A DNA stretch of 64,000 nt from Pseudofrankia inefficax (GCF_000166135.1 NC_014666.1:6138001-6202000), one strand, 5' to 3'. Positions 42,874 through 51,469 are shown, counted from the first letter of the stretch. Notes: a model not told the origin generated them from the letters alone. A program made the numbers and translations.

Positions 42874-42946
42874 GATTGCTAGTTGGGCCCTCGAACGGGT
42901 ACGACCCGGCCCGATTCACGACCACCCGAGGGTCAAAACGGCGATC
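42874..42946. repeat. 73-bp inverted-repeat element, copy 1
   Basis: The arms GATTGCTAGTTGGGCCCTCG and CGAGGGTCAAAACGGCGATC pair imperfectly (14 of 20 by strict complement, more with G-U). The same element occurs at 48738-48810 and 54414-54486, also 73 bp. The right half, including ACGACCACCCGAGGG, is the best conserved part. Confidence 0.7.
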
Positions 42947-42979
42947 ACTGTGCCGGGTCGACCTTTCGCGGGCGCAGCA

Positions 42980-43996
42980 CTAGTCCGGGAGTTCGGCGTA
43001 TCTCTCCTGGCAGGGAGAGCAGACGGGGAGCCTTCCGTGGTCCTGGGTGGGAACGAAGAAGGCTCCGCACAGCGCCCGGACGGCACGGCCCTCGATGGTC
43101 TTTCCCGCAAGGTGTTCACGATGGGCGTAGTGGCTGTGACTGCCCGCCTCGGATTCGGCGAGCTCACGGGCAGTGACGATTTTCTCGAGTTCGGCGAGGC
43201 GGGCGCTCCATGCCCCCGGTTCGGCGATGTTCGTGTACGAGTCCTTGTAACGGTCCCATCCCTGTTCGGGCGGACTCAGGCAGATAAGCGCTCGCACCGT
43301 GAGTTGCCACGAAATATTGCTACCTGCGTAGGCTGAGACCGGAGCGACCTCAAGCTCGATTTCATCAGCTCGATAACCGGGCTCGCGCACCAGTGCGACG
43401 GTGAGAGTAAGAAGAGCAAGTCTGCCCTGTTCCGGCCATGGATGATGGATATCAATACGGGCCGAGCCGCCGCCGTGTACCTCGCGGAGCGCGTCGAGCA
43501 CCTGCTGCTGGACGGTCAGTTCCCATTCGGTGACGAGCCGCGCCGCGGTCTCCTGCTTGAGGAGGCGTTGATCCTCAGCTGTAGGCAACCAGCGGCTCGG
43601 ATCGCCTTTGTCGCATTCCCTCTTGACCCGCATGTAAAAGTCGTCATGGTCCTGGTGCTCGCCCTTCGCCAGCCCAGCGACCAGCAACCAGTGAACTCCC
43701 GTCGCGCGGTCCGCCCAGACGCCGCCCCGCCACTGCGCGGTCTTGATCTCCAGGAGCGGCAGCTTTGAGCTGGCCGCGATGGGTCCGACAAAGTGGTCGT
43801 CGGCAGCACGGACACCGAAGGACTCGGCCGCTTTACGAACGATCGGATGTGGCAGCTCGCTGAGCGGGTGCAGCGACTTGAGCATGCCCTCGGCCAGGAG
43901 CCTCCTCGGCCTGGGAGACTCCCAGCCGTCGGCGAGATCCTCCGCGAGGAGGCGGAGGGTGGGCCGGGCACGACGGCTATGCACACAGACAATCAT
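42980..43996 (-). CDS. DUF3039-like zinc-ribbon protein of the island (candidate toxin)
   Basis: About 338 residues from the ATG at 43996 (no ribosome-binding site is visible; the start is uncertain). The middle (LPLLEIKTAQWRGGVWAD, VHWLLVAGLAKGEHQDHDDFY, then a helical segment) is reminiscent of RelE-like toxins by pattern only. The C-terminal ~65 residues end in a zinc ribbon, RALCGAFFVPTQDHGRLPVC and SPC, resembling DUF3039. GC content is clearly lower than that of the neighbours, a sign of transfer. The upstream gene on the same strand encodes an excisionase-type HTH protein. Function unknown; a toxin-antitoxin or defence role is inferred from context only. Confidence 0.6.
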   Translation of the reverse strand: MIVCVHSRRARPTLRLLAEDLADGWESPRPRRLLAEGMLKSLHPLSELPHPIVRKAAESFGVRAADDHFVGPIAASSKLPLLEIKTAQWRGGVWADRATGVHWLLVAGLAKGEHQDHDDFYMRVKRECDKGDPSRWLPTAEDQRLLKQETAARLVTEWELTVQQQVLDALREVHGGGSARIDIHHPWPEQGRLALLTLTVALVREPGYRADEIELEVAPVSAYAGSNISWQLTVRALICLSPPEQGWDRYKDSYTNIAEPGAWSARLAELEKIVTARELAESEAGSHSHYAHREHLAGKTIEGRAVRALCGAFFVPTQDHGRLPVCSPCQERYAELPD

Positions 43997-44045
43997 GCCA
44001 AACGCGATGTGTGAGGTTGCGAGCCCAACCGCCTTCGCCCCGAGG

Positions 44046-44444
44046 TCAGAGCAGGTCGGCGATCTCGTCAATCGCGTCGGCGTGCGTCCTGTCCTGCGTG
44101 GCGAAACGCTCGGCGAGCTCGCGCCGGTCGTGCTGTCGCTGGGCCTCGAAGGCGAGCAGGTCGCGCAGGTGAATGCGGCGGTCCCGGCCGACACGGTGGG
44201 AGGCGATCTCGCCGCGGTCAAGGAGCTTGTAGAGGTGAGTGCGGCTCATGCCGAGCCTTTCGGCGGCCTGGTTCGGCGTCAGAATGACGGAGTCGTCGAC
44301 CACGGTGATCGTGGCGCCGTCGCGGATGCAGCGGCTGACGCTGAGGAGCAGGTCCCGCAGTTCGGGACCTGCGGTGGTCCGCGCATATCGTTCGAGTTCG
44401 TCGAGCTGCTCGGTCGGAATGTTGGCGGTTCCAAGGGCCTGCAT
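44046..44444 (-). CDS. Excisionase-type HTH protein (candidate antitoxin)
   Basis: A 132-residue protein. The helix-turn-helix is LTPNQAAERLGMSRTHLYKLLDRGEIASHRVGRDRRIHLRDLLAF by position ~62-105, the MerR/excisionase form. The N-terminal ~55 residues are helical with TTAGPELRDLLLSVSRCI. Closely similar proteins commonly precede PIN-domain toxins in actinobacteria. Here no PIN gene follows; instead the DUF3039-like gene starts about 50 bp downstream. Two palindromes just upstream suggest autoregulation. The ATG at 44444 was used; GTG 44447 is adjacent. Confidence 0.8.
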   Translation of the reverse strand: MQALGTANIPTEQLDELERYARTTAGPELRDLLLSVSRCIRDGATITVVDDSVILTPNQAAERLGMSRTHLYKLLDRGEIASHRVGRDRRIHLRDLLAFEAQRQHDRRELAERFATQDRTHADAIDEIADLL

Positions 44445-44462
44445 CACGTCGCCGTTCCGCGA

Positions 44463-44504
44463 GCGTCGATGATCGACGCGTGACTTCAGATGTCACAGAT
44501 GACA
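44463..44504. promoter_or_regulatory. Two palindromic operators before the HTH gene
   Basis: GCGTCGATGATCGACGC at 44463-44479 (8-bp arms, one-base centre) and TGTCACAGATGACA at 44491-44504 (5-bp arms around CAGA) lie 18-60 bp upstream of the HTH gene start. Paired palindromes before an antitoxin-like gene are the usual arrangement for autorepression. Confidence 0.6.
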
Positions 44505-44649
44505 CTACCCAGGGTGGCCCTGCTTGGCAACCGACGTCCAGCGCGCGCTGCCATGCACGCGGTTGGCGGCCGTGACCTGGCCCAGAGCGGCGCTCCTCCC
44601 CTGACCACCGGTTCAGCCACCCCCCGCGCGGAAGATCCACGCGTCATGC

Positions 44650-44696
44650 CTAGATCCTGATGGTGCCGGCGATCGTGGTGTGGGCGTCGCCGCCGA
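44650..44696. repeat. 47-bp direct repeat, right copy (inside phzF 3' end)
   Basis: The last 47 bases of the intact phzF gene; 46 of 47 match the copy at 42785-42831. The two copies flank 1.8 kb carrying the HTH and DUF3039-like genes. Confidence 0.85.
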
Positions 44697-45555
44697 CCCA
44701 GACCGTCCCGCCGGTGGTCTTCTCGATGTGGACGCGGCCGCGGCGACCGAGGGCCGTCCCCTGGGAGGCGATGTAGGTCGACGGGAGGACGTCGCCGGCG
44801 AGCCACTGGGCCAGGCTCGCGTTGAGGCTCCCGGTCACGGGATCCTCGGTGATGCCCAGGTGCGGGGCGCAGAACGCCCGCACCTCGACGGCGCACTCGC
44901 CGCCTTCCGGGTAGGGCCCGACCACCCCGGTGTCCTGCTCGATCGCCGCGAAGTCCGGGGCCAGGGCGAGGACCTGCCGGGCGGAGGCCAGCCGCAGCCC
45001 GACCCAGCCGGGGCCGTTGTCGCACCATTTCGCGTCGACGACGTCGGCGGGCTTGATGCCGAGCGGAGCGGTCAGCCGGGCGAGCAGGTCGTCGTCGACC
45101 GGGCCGTCCCGCAGCAGCGGCGGCGCGGCGAACGCGAGCCGGCTGACCCCGCCGGGCACTGGCGTCGTGGCGCCGGGCGCCGGAACGGGTTCTGTGCCGC
45201 CGGGCGCGGCCGCCGGGTCGGACGAAAGCCGGCGCAGCGGCACCAGGCCCGCGGCGCACTCCTGGACGACGTGCTCGCCGCGTGGCACACCGCCGGCCTC
45301 CAGCCAGGCGTGGGCGCTGCCGATCGTCGGGTGGCCGGCGAAGGGCAGCTCGCCGCCCGGGGTGAAGATCCGCAGCCGGTAGTCGGCCGTGGGAACGGTC
45401 GGCGTGAGCAGGAAGGTCGTCTCGCTCAGGTTGGTCCAGCGGGCGAAAGCGGCCAGCTCCTCGTCACTCAGCCCGTCGGCCTCGTGGACGACCGCGACCG
45501 GATTGCCCAGGAGCCGCTCGCGAGAGAACACGTCCACCTGGCGGAAGGGCAGCAT
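44650..45555 (-). CDS. PhzF-family isomerase/epimerase
   Basis: A 301-residue protein with the full PhzF pattern: FRQVDVFSRERLLGNPVAVV, the catalytic Glu in NLSETTFLL, IFTPGGELPFAGHPTIGSAH, and in the second lobe CAPHLGITEDPVTGSLNASLAQWL. The family isomerises or epimerises small acids without cofactor; PhzF itself acts in phenazine synthesis, but no other phenazine genes are here. A Pro/Ala-rich insert lies at ~118-140. The 3' end is the target of an island whose other border carries a copy of it. Confidence 0.9.
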   Translation of the reverse strand: MLPFRQVDVFSRERLLGNPVAVVHEADGLSDEELAAFARWTNLSETTFLLTPTVPTADYRLRIFTPGGELPFAGHPTIGSAHAWLEAGGVPRGEHVVQECAAGLVPLRRLSSDPAAAPGGTEPVPAPGATTPVPGGVSRLAFAAPPLLRDGPVDDDLLARLTAPLGIKPADVVDAKWCDNGPGWVGLRLASARQVLALAPDFAAIEQDTGVVGPYPEGGECAVEVRAFCAPHLGITEDPVTGSLNASLAQWLAGDVLPSTYIASQGTALGRRGRVHIEKTTGGTVWVGGDAHTTIAGTIRI

Positions 45556-45719
45556 TCTCTGACCGTAGCCAGTCGCGGCCCTGGATCATCAAGAATCGCG
45601 GCGAGAACAGAGCGGCCGGTCCCGCGCAGGCCGGCCTCGCCAACGGTACGGGACCGGCCGTTGTCGCCTGACCGGCCGGCCGGTGTCACCCGACCGGCCC
45701 AGCGCGGGACCGGGGTTGC

Positions 45720-46895
45720 TCAGACCCGGTAGAGCTTGGCGGCGTTCTCGCCCATGACCTTGCGCTGCGTCTCCGGACGCAGGGTGGAGATCTTCTCGCT
45801 GACCATCCCGACGGGGTCCGGGTGCAGCGAGGTCGGGTGCGGGAAGTCGGTCTCGAACATGATGTTGTCCTCGCCGACCTGGTCGATGAGGTGCTGCAGG
45901 TCGCCGCGGCCGGTCTCGAACCAGAAGGTCGCGAACCAGTTGTCCGTGAAGTACTCCGACGGCTTCTTCTGGAGCTTCTGGGCCCACTTGGGCGCGTTCT
46001 CGACCAGCTCGTAGTCCATCGCCTCGAGCATGAACGGCACCCAGCCGATGCCGCTCTCGACGGAGACCATCTTCAGCCCGGGGAACCGGTCGAACATCCC
46101 GGAGTACGCGCTGTTCAGCAGCAGGCGGGAGTTGTTCTGGAACAGCGACGCGCCGCCGATCGCGGGCTTCACGTAGTCGTCCTGGCTCGGCCAGTAGCTG
46201 TTGCCGAAGTAGCTCAGCGAGGTCTGGCTGGCGCCGATGTGGAAGTGCACCGGGATGTCGAGGCCGGTGCAGACGTCCCAGAGCCGGTCCCAGGCGGGGT
46301 CACCGAGGTCGGGCGACCCGGAGTCCTGCGGGTCGGCGGTCATGTTGATCCCGCGGGCGCCCTTGGCGGCGCAGCGCTCGGCCTCGCGGGCGCAGGCCTC
46401 GATGTCCCAGGCCGGCATGATCGGCATGGGCAGCAGCCGGTTGCCCGACTCGGCCTGGATCTCCTGCATGGCGTCGTTGTAGAGCTCGATGCAGAGCATG
46501 AGCAGGCCGGTGTCGGCGACCGAGTTGCGCAGGTTCTGCCCGCCGAGGCCGATGGCGTTCGGGTAGAGGACCTGCGTGCTGATGCCGAGCTCGTCCATCA
46601 GGCGCAGGCGTGCCTTCGGGTCCCAGGCCGCGGGGTGGACGTCGTTGATCCCCCACGGCCCGCCCTGCGAGTCACGGTGCGGGTGCTTCTTCCCGTCGTG
46701 GTCGATGGTGCCGCCCGAGCCCGCGCGGCCGAAGGTCTTGCCCTCGATGACCCACATGTCCAGGCCGTTGATGCGCTCGACGTGAGGCATCCGGTCCTCG
46801 TAGCCCTTGGGCGCCCGCTCGGTAAAGAGGTCGTGTCGCTCGGTCATATGAGAGTCGGCGTCGATCACTCGCAGACCGTCAGCCAGCTTGGCCAC
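45720..46895 (-). CDS. Amidohydrolase family protein (Amidohydro_2, ACMSD-like)
   Basis: A 391-residue TIM-barrel hydrolase. The first metal motif is VIDADSHMTE (D-x-H form rather than H-x-H); later elements are the His in PVHFHIGASQT and the Asp in NIMFETDFPHPTSL. It is of the large actinobacterial group related to 2-amino-3-carboxymuconate semialdehyde decarboxylase, often in aromatic or lipid breakdown. The GTG at 46895 has GGAGG five bases upstream. A divergent GntR regulator and a palindrome lie next to it. Substrate unknown. Confidence 0.88.
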   Translation of the reverse strand: MAKLADGLRVIDADSHMTERHDLFTERAPKGYEDRMPHVERINGLDMWVIEGKTFGRAGSGGTIDHDGKKHPHRDSQGGPWGINDVHPAAWDPKARLRLMDELGISTQVLYPNAIGLGGQNLRNSVADTGLLMLCIELYNDAMQEIQAESGNRLLPMPIMPAWDIEACAREAERCAAKGARGINMTADPQDSGSPDLGDPAWDRLWDVCTGLDIPVHFHIGASQTSLSYFGNSYWPSQDDYVKPAIGGASLFQNNSRLLLNSAYSGMFDRFPGLKMVSVESGIGWVPFMLEAMDYELVENAPKWAQKLQKKPSEYFTDNWFATFWFETGRGDLQHLIDQVGEDNIMFETDFPHPTSLHPDPVGMVSEKISTLRPETQRKVMGENAAKLYRV

Positions 46896-46940
46896 CGGAG
46901 CCTCCTTGCGTCCGCTTCACACACCCGTCTGATGCGCTGC

Positions 46941-46954
46941 TGAGCGTACGCTCA
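46941..46954. promoter_or_regulatory. Perfect 14-bp palindrome in the amidohydrolase/GntR spacer
   Basis: TGAGCGTACGCTCA, 46 bp upstream of the amidohydrolase start and 75 bp upstream of the GntR start. It is followed by an AT-rich stretch (46975-46996) that is striking in this genome and probably contains the promoters. Candidate operator for the GntR protein. Confidence 0.55.
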
Positions 46955-47028
46955 CCACACGATGGTGACAATCTCCAATTTTGTATTTTTGATTGACGAA
47001 CAGTGACCACGATCGGGAGGATGGCGGC

Positions 47029-47718
47029 GTGCTGGTCGAACCCGCGTTGCGACGGACGAAGACGAGCGCGGTCGTCGTCGAGTACGTCCACCGCGAGATC
47101 TTCGACGGCCGGCTGCGCTCCGGCGACCGCGTCGACGTCGAACGGATCAGCATCGCCCTTGATGTGAGCCCGACGCCGGTTCGCGAGGCCCTCGTGCTGC
47201 TCGAACGGGACGGCCTGGTCGCGACCCGGGTCCATCGCGCCGCGTTCGTCCAGCACTTCGACGCCCGCACGCTGCGGGCGGACTTCCACGTCCTCGGCCT
47301 GCTCGGCGGCGTCGCGGCCGCCCGGGCCGCGATGGACCGCGACCCGGCCGTGCTCGCCCAGCTCAGGAGCCTCCTGGACGAGCTGGCGGCCAGCGAGGCG
47401 GCGCCCGCCCGGCGTCACGACCTGGCCGCCGAGATCGTCCGGGTCCAGCACCAGGCTGGCGCGACGCCACGTCTGCTCGCCGAACTGCGCGGGCTGGGCG
47501 GCTTCCTGGAGTGGGCCGCCCGCCAGAGCGACCGGCGCGGCCACGGCGACGTCGTCGACGCGCACCGGCGCGTCATCGACGCCATCGCCGCCGGCGAGAC
47601 CCGGCGAGCCTCGTCCGCCCGGCTCACGGACGCCCGAGCCGCCGCGGAAGCGGTGATCGGCGAGCTGACCCGCCGCGGCGTGCTGCGCGCCGACGGCACC
47701 AACGCCGCGACCACCTGA
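47029..47718 (+). CDS. GntR-family (FadR/FCD) regulator
   Basis: A 229-residue regulator. The winged helix reads VEYVHREIFDGRLRSGDRVDVERISIALDVSPTPVREALVLLERDGLV in residues ~17-65; the rest is a helical FCD-type effector domain (Arg/His-rich positions near VHRAAFVQHF and VDAHRRVIDAI). The GTG at 47029 has GGGAGG eight bases upstream; a TTG at 46993 in the AT-rich region is rejected. Likely controls the divergent amidohydrolase gene. Confidence 0.88.
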   Translation: MLVEPALRRTKTSAVVVEYVHREIFDGRLRSGDRVDVERISIALDVSPTPVREALVLLERDGLVATRVHRAAFVQHFDARTLRADFHVLGLLGGVAAARAAMDRDPAVLAQLRSLLDELAASEAAPARRHDLAAEIVRVQHQAGATPRLLAELRGLGGFLEWAARQSDRRGHGDVVDAHRRVIDAIAAGETRRASSARLTDARAAAEAVIGELTRRGVLRADGTNAATT

Positions 47719-47814
47719 GCCGTCGGCACCGAACCCGCCTGCGGGCGAGTCACCAGTGACCGGAGGCCAAGAGGCCAGGGCCGGTGGCGCGAGACCGGCG
47801 GCCGCTAGCGGCGC

Positions 47815-48627
47815 CTAGCGCAGGCGGGTCCCGCTGATGACGACCACGGCGACGTCGACCGCGGCGATCGCCATGGCGACCCGGAACGCCTGCCGGTCAT
47901 CCGGCCACAGGCCGAAGGCCACGGTCAGCGCGGCCACGGCCACCAGCACGACGAGCCGCCAGACGCTGACGCCCGCCGGGCCGAGCAGCGCGACGACCGA
48001 ACCCGCCACCAGCAGCAGCACGGCCGCCCAGCGGGCACCGGTGGCCCCGACCCGCTGCGGCAGCCCGCGAACTCCCGTCCGGGCGTCGGTGGCGAGATCG
48101 GGCAGCGTGTTCGCGAAGTGCGCGCCGCAGCCGAGCAGGGCTCCCGCCAGCGGCAGCCACCAGGGCGGCAACGGGTGGCCGGGCAGCCCGAGCACGACGA
48201 ACGTGGGCAACAGCCCGAACGAGACCGCGTACGGCAGGACCGACAGTGGCGTGGCCTTGAGGCCCAGGTTGTACGCCCAGGCGCTGGCGACCGCCACCAG
48301 ATGGACCGCGCCGGCCGGCCAGCCCGACGCGAAGGACAGCGGCACGCAGGCGAGCAGCGCGCAGCCGGCGCCACGCGCGACCAGTCCCGGCGCGAGGCCG
48401 CCGCCGACGATCGGCTTCTCGGACCGCCCGCCGGTCTCGTCCCGCCTCCGGTCGAGGAAGTCGTTGCTCCAGCCGACCGACAGCTGGCCCGTCAGAACCG
48501 CCGCGGCGACCAGCACGACGCCGCTCGCGGTCCGCCCGACGGAGACCGCCAGCGCCGTGGCGAACAGCGTCACCGCGACGGTCGGCTCCGGATGACAGGC
48601 CCGTACCAGCGCACCGAACCGCCTCAT
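47815..48627 (-). CDS. UbiA-family prenyltransferase-like membrane protein
   Basis: A 270-residue protein with about eight membrane helices. Both Asp-rich motifs of UbiA enzymes are present: NDFLDRRRDE (N-D-x-x-D-x-x-x-D) after helix 2 and DLATDARTG (D-x-x-x-D) after helix 6. These bind the Mg-diphosphate of the prenyl donor. The acceptor cannot be told; the gene stands alone. ATG at 48627. Confidence 0.88.
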   Translation of the reverse strand: MRRFGALVRACHPEPTVAVTLFATALAVSVGRTASGVVLVAAAVLTGQLSVGWSNDFLDRRRDETGGRSEKPIVGGGLAPGLVARGAGCALLACVPLSFASGWPAGAVHLVAVASAWAYNLGLKATPLSVLPYAVSFGLLPTFVVLGLPGHPLPPWWLPLAGALLGCGAHFANTLPDLATDARTGVRGLPQRVGATGARWAAVLLLVAGSVVALLGPAGVSVWRLVVLVAVAALTVAFGLWPDDRQAFRVAMAIAAVDVAVVVISGTRLR

Positions 48628-48737
48628 AGCCGCAAGCGTCGCAGAACCACCCGGGCCCGACCCGGGTACCCCGGTCCCGCCGGACCGACTGTCCCGCGGC
48701 CGGCGCGTCCGGCGCCGGCCGGCTGCGGCCGGCTGTT

Positions 48738-48810
48738 GATCGCCGATTTGGCCCTGGCATGGTCGTGATCAGGGCGTTTCCACAACCACCCGAGGGCCAA
48801 GACGGCGATC
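48738..48810. repeat. 73-bp inverted-repeat element, copy 2
   Basis: The best-paired copy: arms GATCGCCGATTTGGCCCTGG and CGAGGGCCAAGACGGCGATC match at 17 of 20 positions. It lies in the 298-bp gap between the UbiA-like and hydroxyacid dehydrogenase genes; the rest of the gap is extremely GC-rich (GGCCGGC repeats) without a gene. Confidence 0.75.
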
Positions 48811-48925
48811 ATCGGCACGAAGGTGGTGTGCGGCTGGGCCGCCGGAGGAGGGACCGGCGGCCGGGTGGCCGGGCGACCTGCGGCCGGCGGCCGGCGGCCG
48901 GCGGCTGTCTGGCGGGGGGCCGGCT

Positions 48926-50035
48926 TCAGTCGGTCTGGCCGGTCACCGGCCGATTGCGGTAGCGCTCGATCAGCTCTCGGGCGCCGGGCTGCATCCGTAC
49001 CGGCGGGAGCCCGCGCGCGAGCAGCAGGAGGTCGTCCCGGACCATCGCGCCAATCTCTCGGAAGGCTGCCGGGACGCCGCCGGCCCGATGCCCGGACAGC
49101 ACAAGTCCGTCGAGCGCCCGGGCCGGATGGTCCAACGCGAGTGGTTCCTCGGGCCAGACGTCGACCGCCGCCCGGAGGTGACCGCCGGCCACCCGTTCAA
49201 GCAGGGCCTCGTAGTCGACCACCGGAGCTCGGCTGACGAGCACGAGCCGGGCGTCGGGCGGCGCGAGGGCCAGCTCGGCGGCCCCGAGCAGGTGCCGGTT
49301 CTCGGTCGTCGCCGCCGCGAGCACGAACAGGAACTGGCTCCGGCTGACCGTCTCGCCCAGGCTCGCCGGGAGCAGTCCGTGGTCCCGCAGCACCGCGGCC
49401 GGCAGCCACGGGTCGTACACCCGGATCGTCGGCCGGAACGGAGCGAGCAGCGGGTGCAGCGCCCGGCCCAGGTTCCCGAAGCCGATCAGGCCGACATCGG
49501 CCCCGCGCAGCAGCACGCCCCGCGACCTGCCGTAGGGGACACGGGCCTCCTCGCCCGCCCTGAACGCACGGTCCTCCCGGCTGATCCCGCGAGCGAGATC
49601 AAGCGCGAGCCCGAGGGCGTACTCGGCGACCGGCTGCGCGAACGCCGGACCAGCGGACAGGACGTGGACGCCGCGCTCGAAGCAGGCCCTGTAGTCCACG
49701 TTCGGCAGGAAGTTGCCCTCGACGTTGAGCACGGCCCGCAGCCGGGCCGCCCGGGCGATCCGCTCCCGGGGCAGCGACGGCTGCCCGACGATCGCGAACA
49801 CCTCAGGCAGCACGGCGTCGAGCAGCGCCTCGTCCGCGTCGGGATCGATCCCCGGGAGGTCGACGATCTGGAAGACCTGGTCCAGCTCGGCGCGGACAGC
49901 GGCGTCGAACAGCTCGTCGTGGCGACGCGGCGCGGGACGCAGCACGACGATCGGCCGCCCGCCCGAGCCGGCCGGAGCCCCGATCCCGAGACCCAGGCCA
50001 TCGGTCGCAGGCACCTCCACCAGGCGATCTTCCAT
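48926..50035 (-). CDS. D-isomer-specific 2-hydroxyacid dehydrogenase family protein
   Basis: A 369-residue protein. The NAD-binding loop is VGLIGFGNLGRAL (G-x-G-x-x-G) near residue 185. The catalytic set is conserved: Arg in LVLVSRAPVVDYEAL, Glu in DVWPEEPLAL and His in VLSGHRAGG. The N-terminal ~60 residues include a Gly-rich leader. It lies divergent from a glutamate-5-kinase-like gene with 93 bp between, suggesting shared control. Substrate unknown. Confidence 0.88.
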   Translation of the reverse strand: MEDRLVEVPATDGLGLGIGAPAGSGGRPIVVLRPAPRRHDELFDAAVRAELDQVFQIVDLPGIDPDADEALLDAVLPEVFAIVGQPSLPRERIARAARLRAVLNVEGNFLPNVDYRACFERGVHVLSAGPAFAQPVAEYALGLALDLARGISREDRAFRAGEEARVPYGRSRGVLLRGADVGLIGFGNLGRALHPLLAPFRPTIRVYDPWLPAAVLRDHGLLPASLGETVSRSQFLFVLAAATTENRHLLGAAELALAPPDARLVLVSRAPVVDYEALLERVAGGHLRAAVDVWPEEPLALDHPARALDGLVLSGHRAGGVPAAFREIGAMVRDDLLLLARGLPPVRMQPGARELIERYRNRPVTGQTD

Positions 50036-50128
50036 CTCACTCCGTATCTGTCATGACGGGCTGGCCACCAATGGTCGCTCGCACTCCGGGTTTGATGGAG
50101 TCCGTCGGGCCATGAGGAGCAGCCGAGG

Positions 50129-51445
50129 ATGAAGATCCTGGTCGTCAAGCTGGGTTCGAGCTCCGTCACGCGGGCGAGCGGGCCCGACCCCCGGCTGCTC
50201 ACCAACACGCTCGATTCCGCGTTGGAGGCGCACGGCCTCGGCTGGGGCGTCGTGATCGTCTCGTCCGGGGCGGTCTCGTCCGGCACGGCACACCTGGCCA
50301 GGACCGGGGTCCCGGAGTTCAGCGGCCGGCTCGCGGCGGCGGTCGGGCAGCCCTACCTGCTCGCGATCTACCGGTCGGTCGCCGACATGTCCGGGCGCAA
50401 CGTCGCCCAGATCCTGCTGGCCGACCAGGACCTGCGAAATCCGCGGAAGATGGCCGTCATCGCGCAGGTGCTGCGTGAGTCCGTCGAGAACGGCGTCATC
50501 CCGATCGTCAACGGCAACGACGCCACCGACGAGGCCGCGTCGGACAACGACGCGATCGCGGCCGGGGTCGCCGTGATGACGGGCGCGGACAAGCTCCTGC
50601 TGCTCACGGACGTCGACGGGGTCTACGAGCATTCGCCGGCGGTCGACGCGGCGCCGATCCCCGAGATCAACGCCCATGAGATCCATGAGGTCACCACCTA
50701 CCGCGGTGGCACCGGACGGGGCGGCATGCGCTCCAAGGTCCGGGCCGCCGAGCTGGCCGCGCACAACGGGATCGAGACCATGATCGCGAGTGCGCGCCGG
50801 CCGAGCGCGGTCGTCGACTTCATCAAGGACGAACCGCGCGGGACGCGGGTGCGGCCGACCAACAAACGGTTCGACGTCGAGAAGCGGTGGATCGCCGGGG
50901 TGGCCGTCAGTCACGGCGCGCTCGTCGTGAACCTCGCGGCCGAGACCGGCATCGGCTGGGGGTCGAGCCTGTTCGCCTCGGGGATCAAACGGGTCCGCGG
51001 CACCTTCCGGCCCGGTGACGTGGTGGACATCGTCAGCCCGCAGGGACGGCTGCTGGGGCGTGGGGTCTCCCGGACCTCGGCACTGCTCGTGGAGCTGGTC
51101 CGTTCCATGAGCATCGAGGAGATCGCCCTGGTGCTGGTCGGCGTGCTGCGCCGGTTCGCCGACGCCGGAACCCCGCTCGCCGCGACGAGCCCGGCCCGGC
51201 CGGTCGTCCAGAACGCCCTCGCGCGGCTCGACCGCATGAGCCCGGAGAACATCCGGACGCTCGCGATCGAGATCCTCACGCTCTATCCGTCGGCGGCCGT
51301 GGCGGCGGTGCTGCCGAACGGGCAGCGGACCGCCTCGGACCGGCTTCTCGAACGGTTCGTCCACCTCGTCGGCGATCTCAGCTTCATCGACCGCTCCCGC
51401 CTGGTGGTCTACCACCCCTTCGCACCCGGCCCAGCCCCCGGCTGA
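50129..51445 (+). CDS. Glutamate 5-kinase-like protein with C-terminal extension
   Basis: A 438-residue amino acid kinase. The kinase fold is well conserved: ILVVKLGSSSVT, VIVSSGAVSSG, VNGNDATDEAASDNDAIA, LLLTDVDGVYEHSP and GRGGMRSKVRAAELAA. A PUA-like domain follows (~250-330, FRPGDVVDIVSPQGRLLGRGV). The last ~105 residues form a helical domain I do not recognise; ProB proteins normally end after PUA at ~370 residues. The usual neighbours (obg, proA) are absent, so this may act in a special pathway rather than in proline synthesis. GAGGAG and GAGG precede the ATG. Confidence 0.82.
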   Translation: MKILVVKLGSSSVTRASGPDPRLLTNTLDSALEAHGLGWGVVIVSSGAVSSGTAHLARTGVPEFSGRLAAAVGQPYLLAIYRSVADMSGRNVAQILLADQDLRNPRKMAVIAQVLRESVENGVIPIVNGNDATDEAASDNDAIAAGVAVMTGADKLLLLTDVDGVYEHSPAVDAAPIPEINAHEIHEVTTYRGGTGRGGMRSKVRAAELAAHNGIETMIASARRPSAVVDFIKDEPRGTRVRPTNKRFDVEKRWIAGVAVSHGALVVNLAAETGIGWGSSLFASGIKRVRGTFRPGDVVDIVSPQGRLLGRGVSRTSALLVELVRSMSIEEIALVLVGVLRRFADAGTPLAATSPARPVVQNALARLDRMSPENIRTLAIEILTLYPSAAVAAVLPNGQRTASDRLLERFVHLVGDLSFIDRSRLVVYHPFAPGPAPG

Positions 51446-51469
51446 TCCCTCCCGTGGCCGAGCCGGCGG

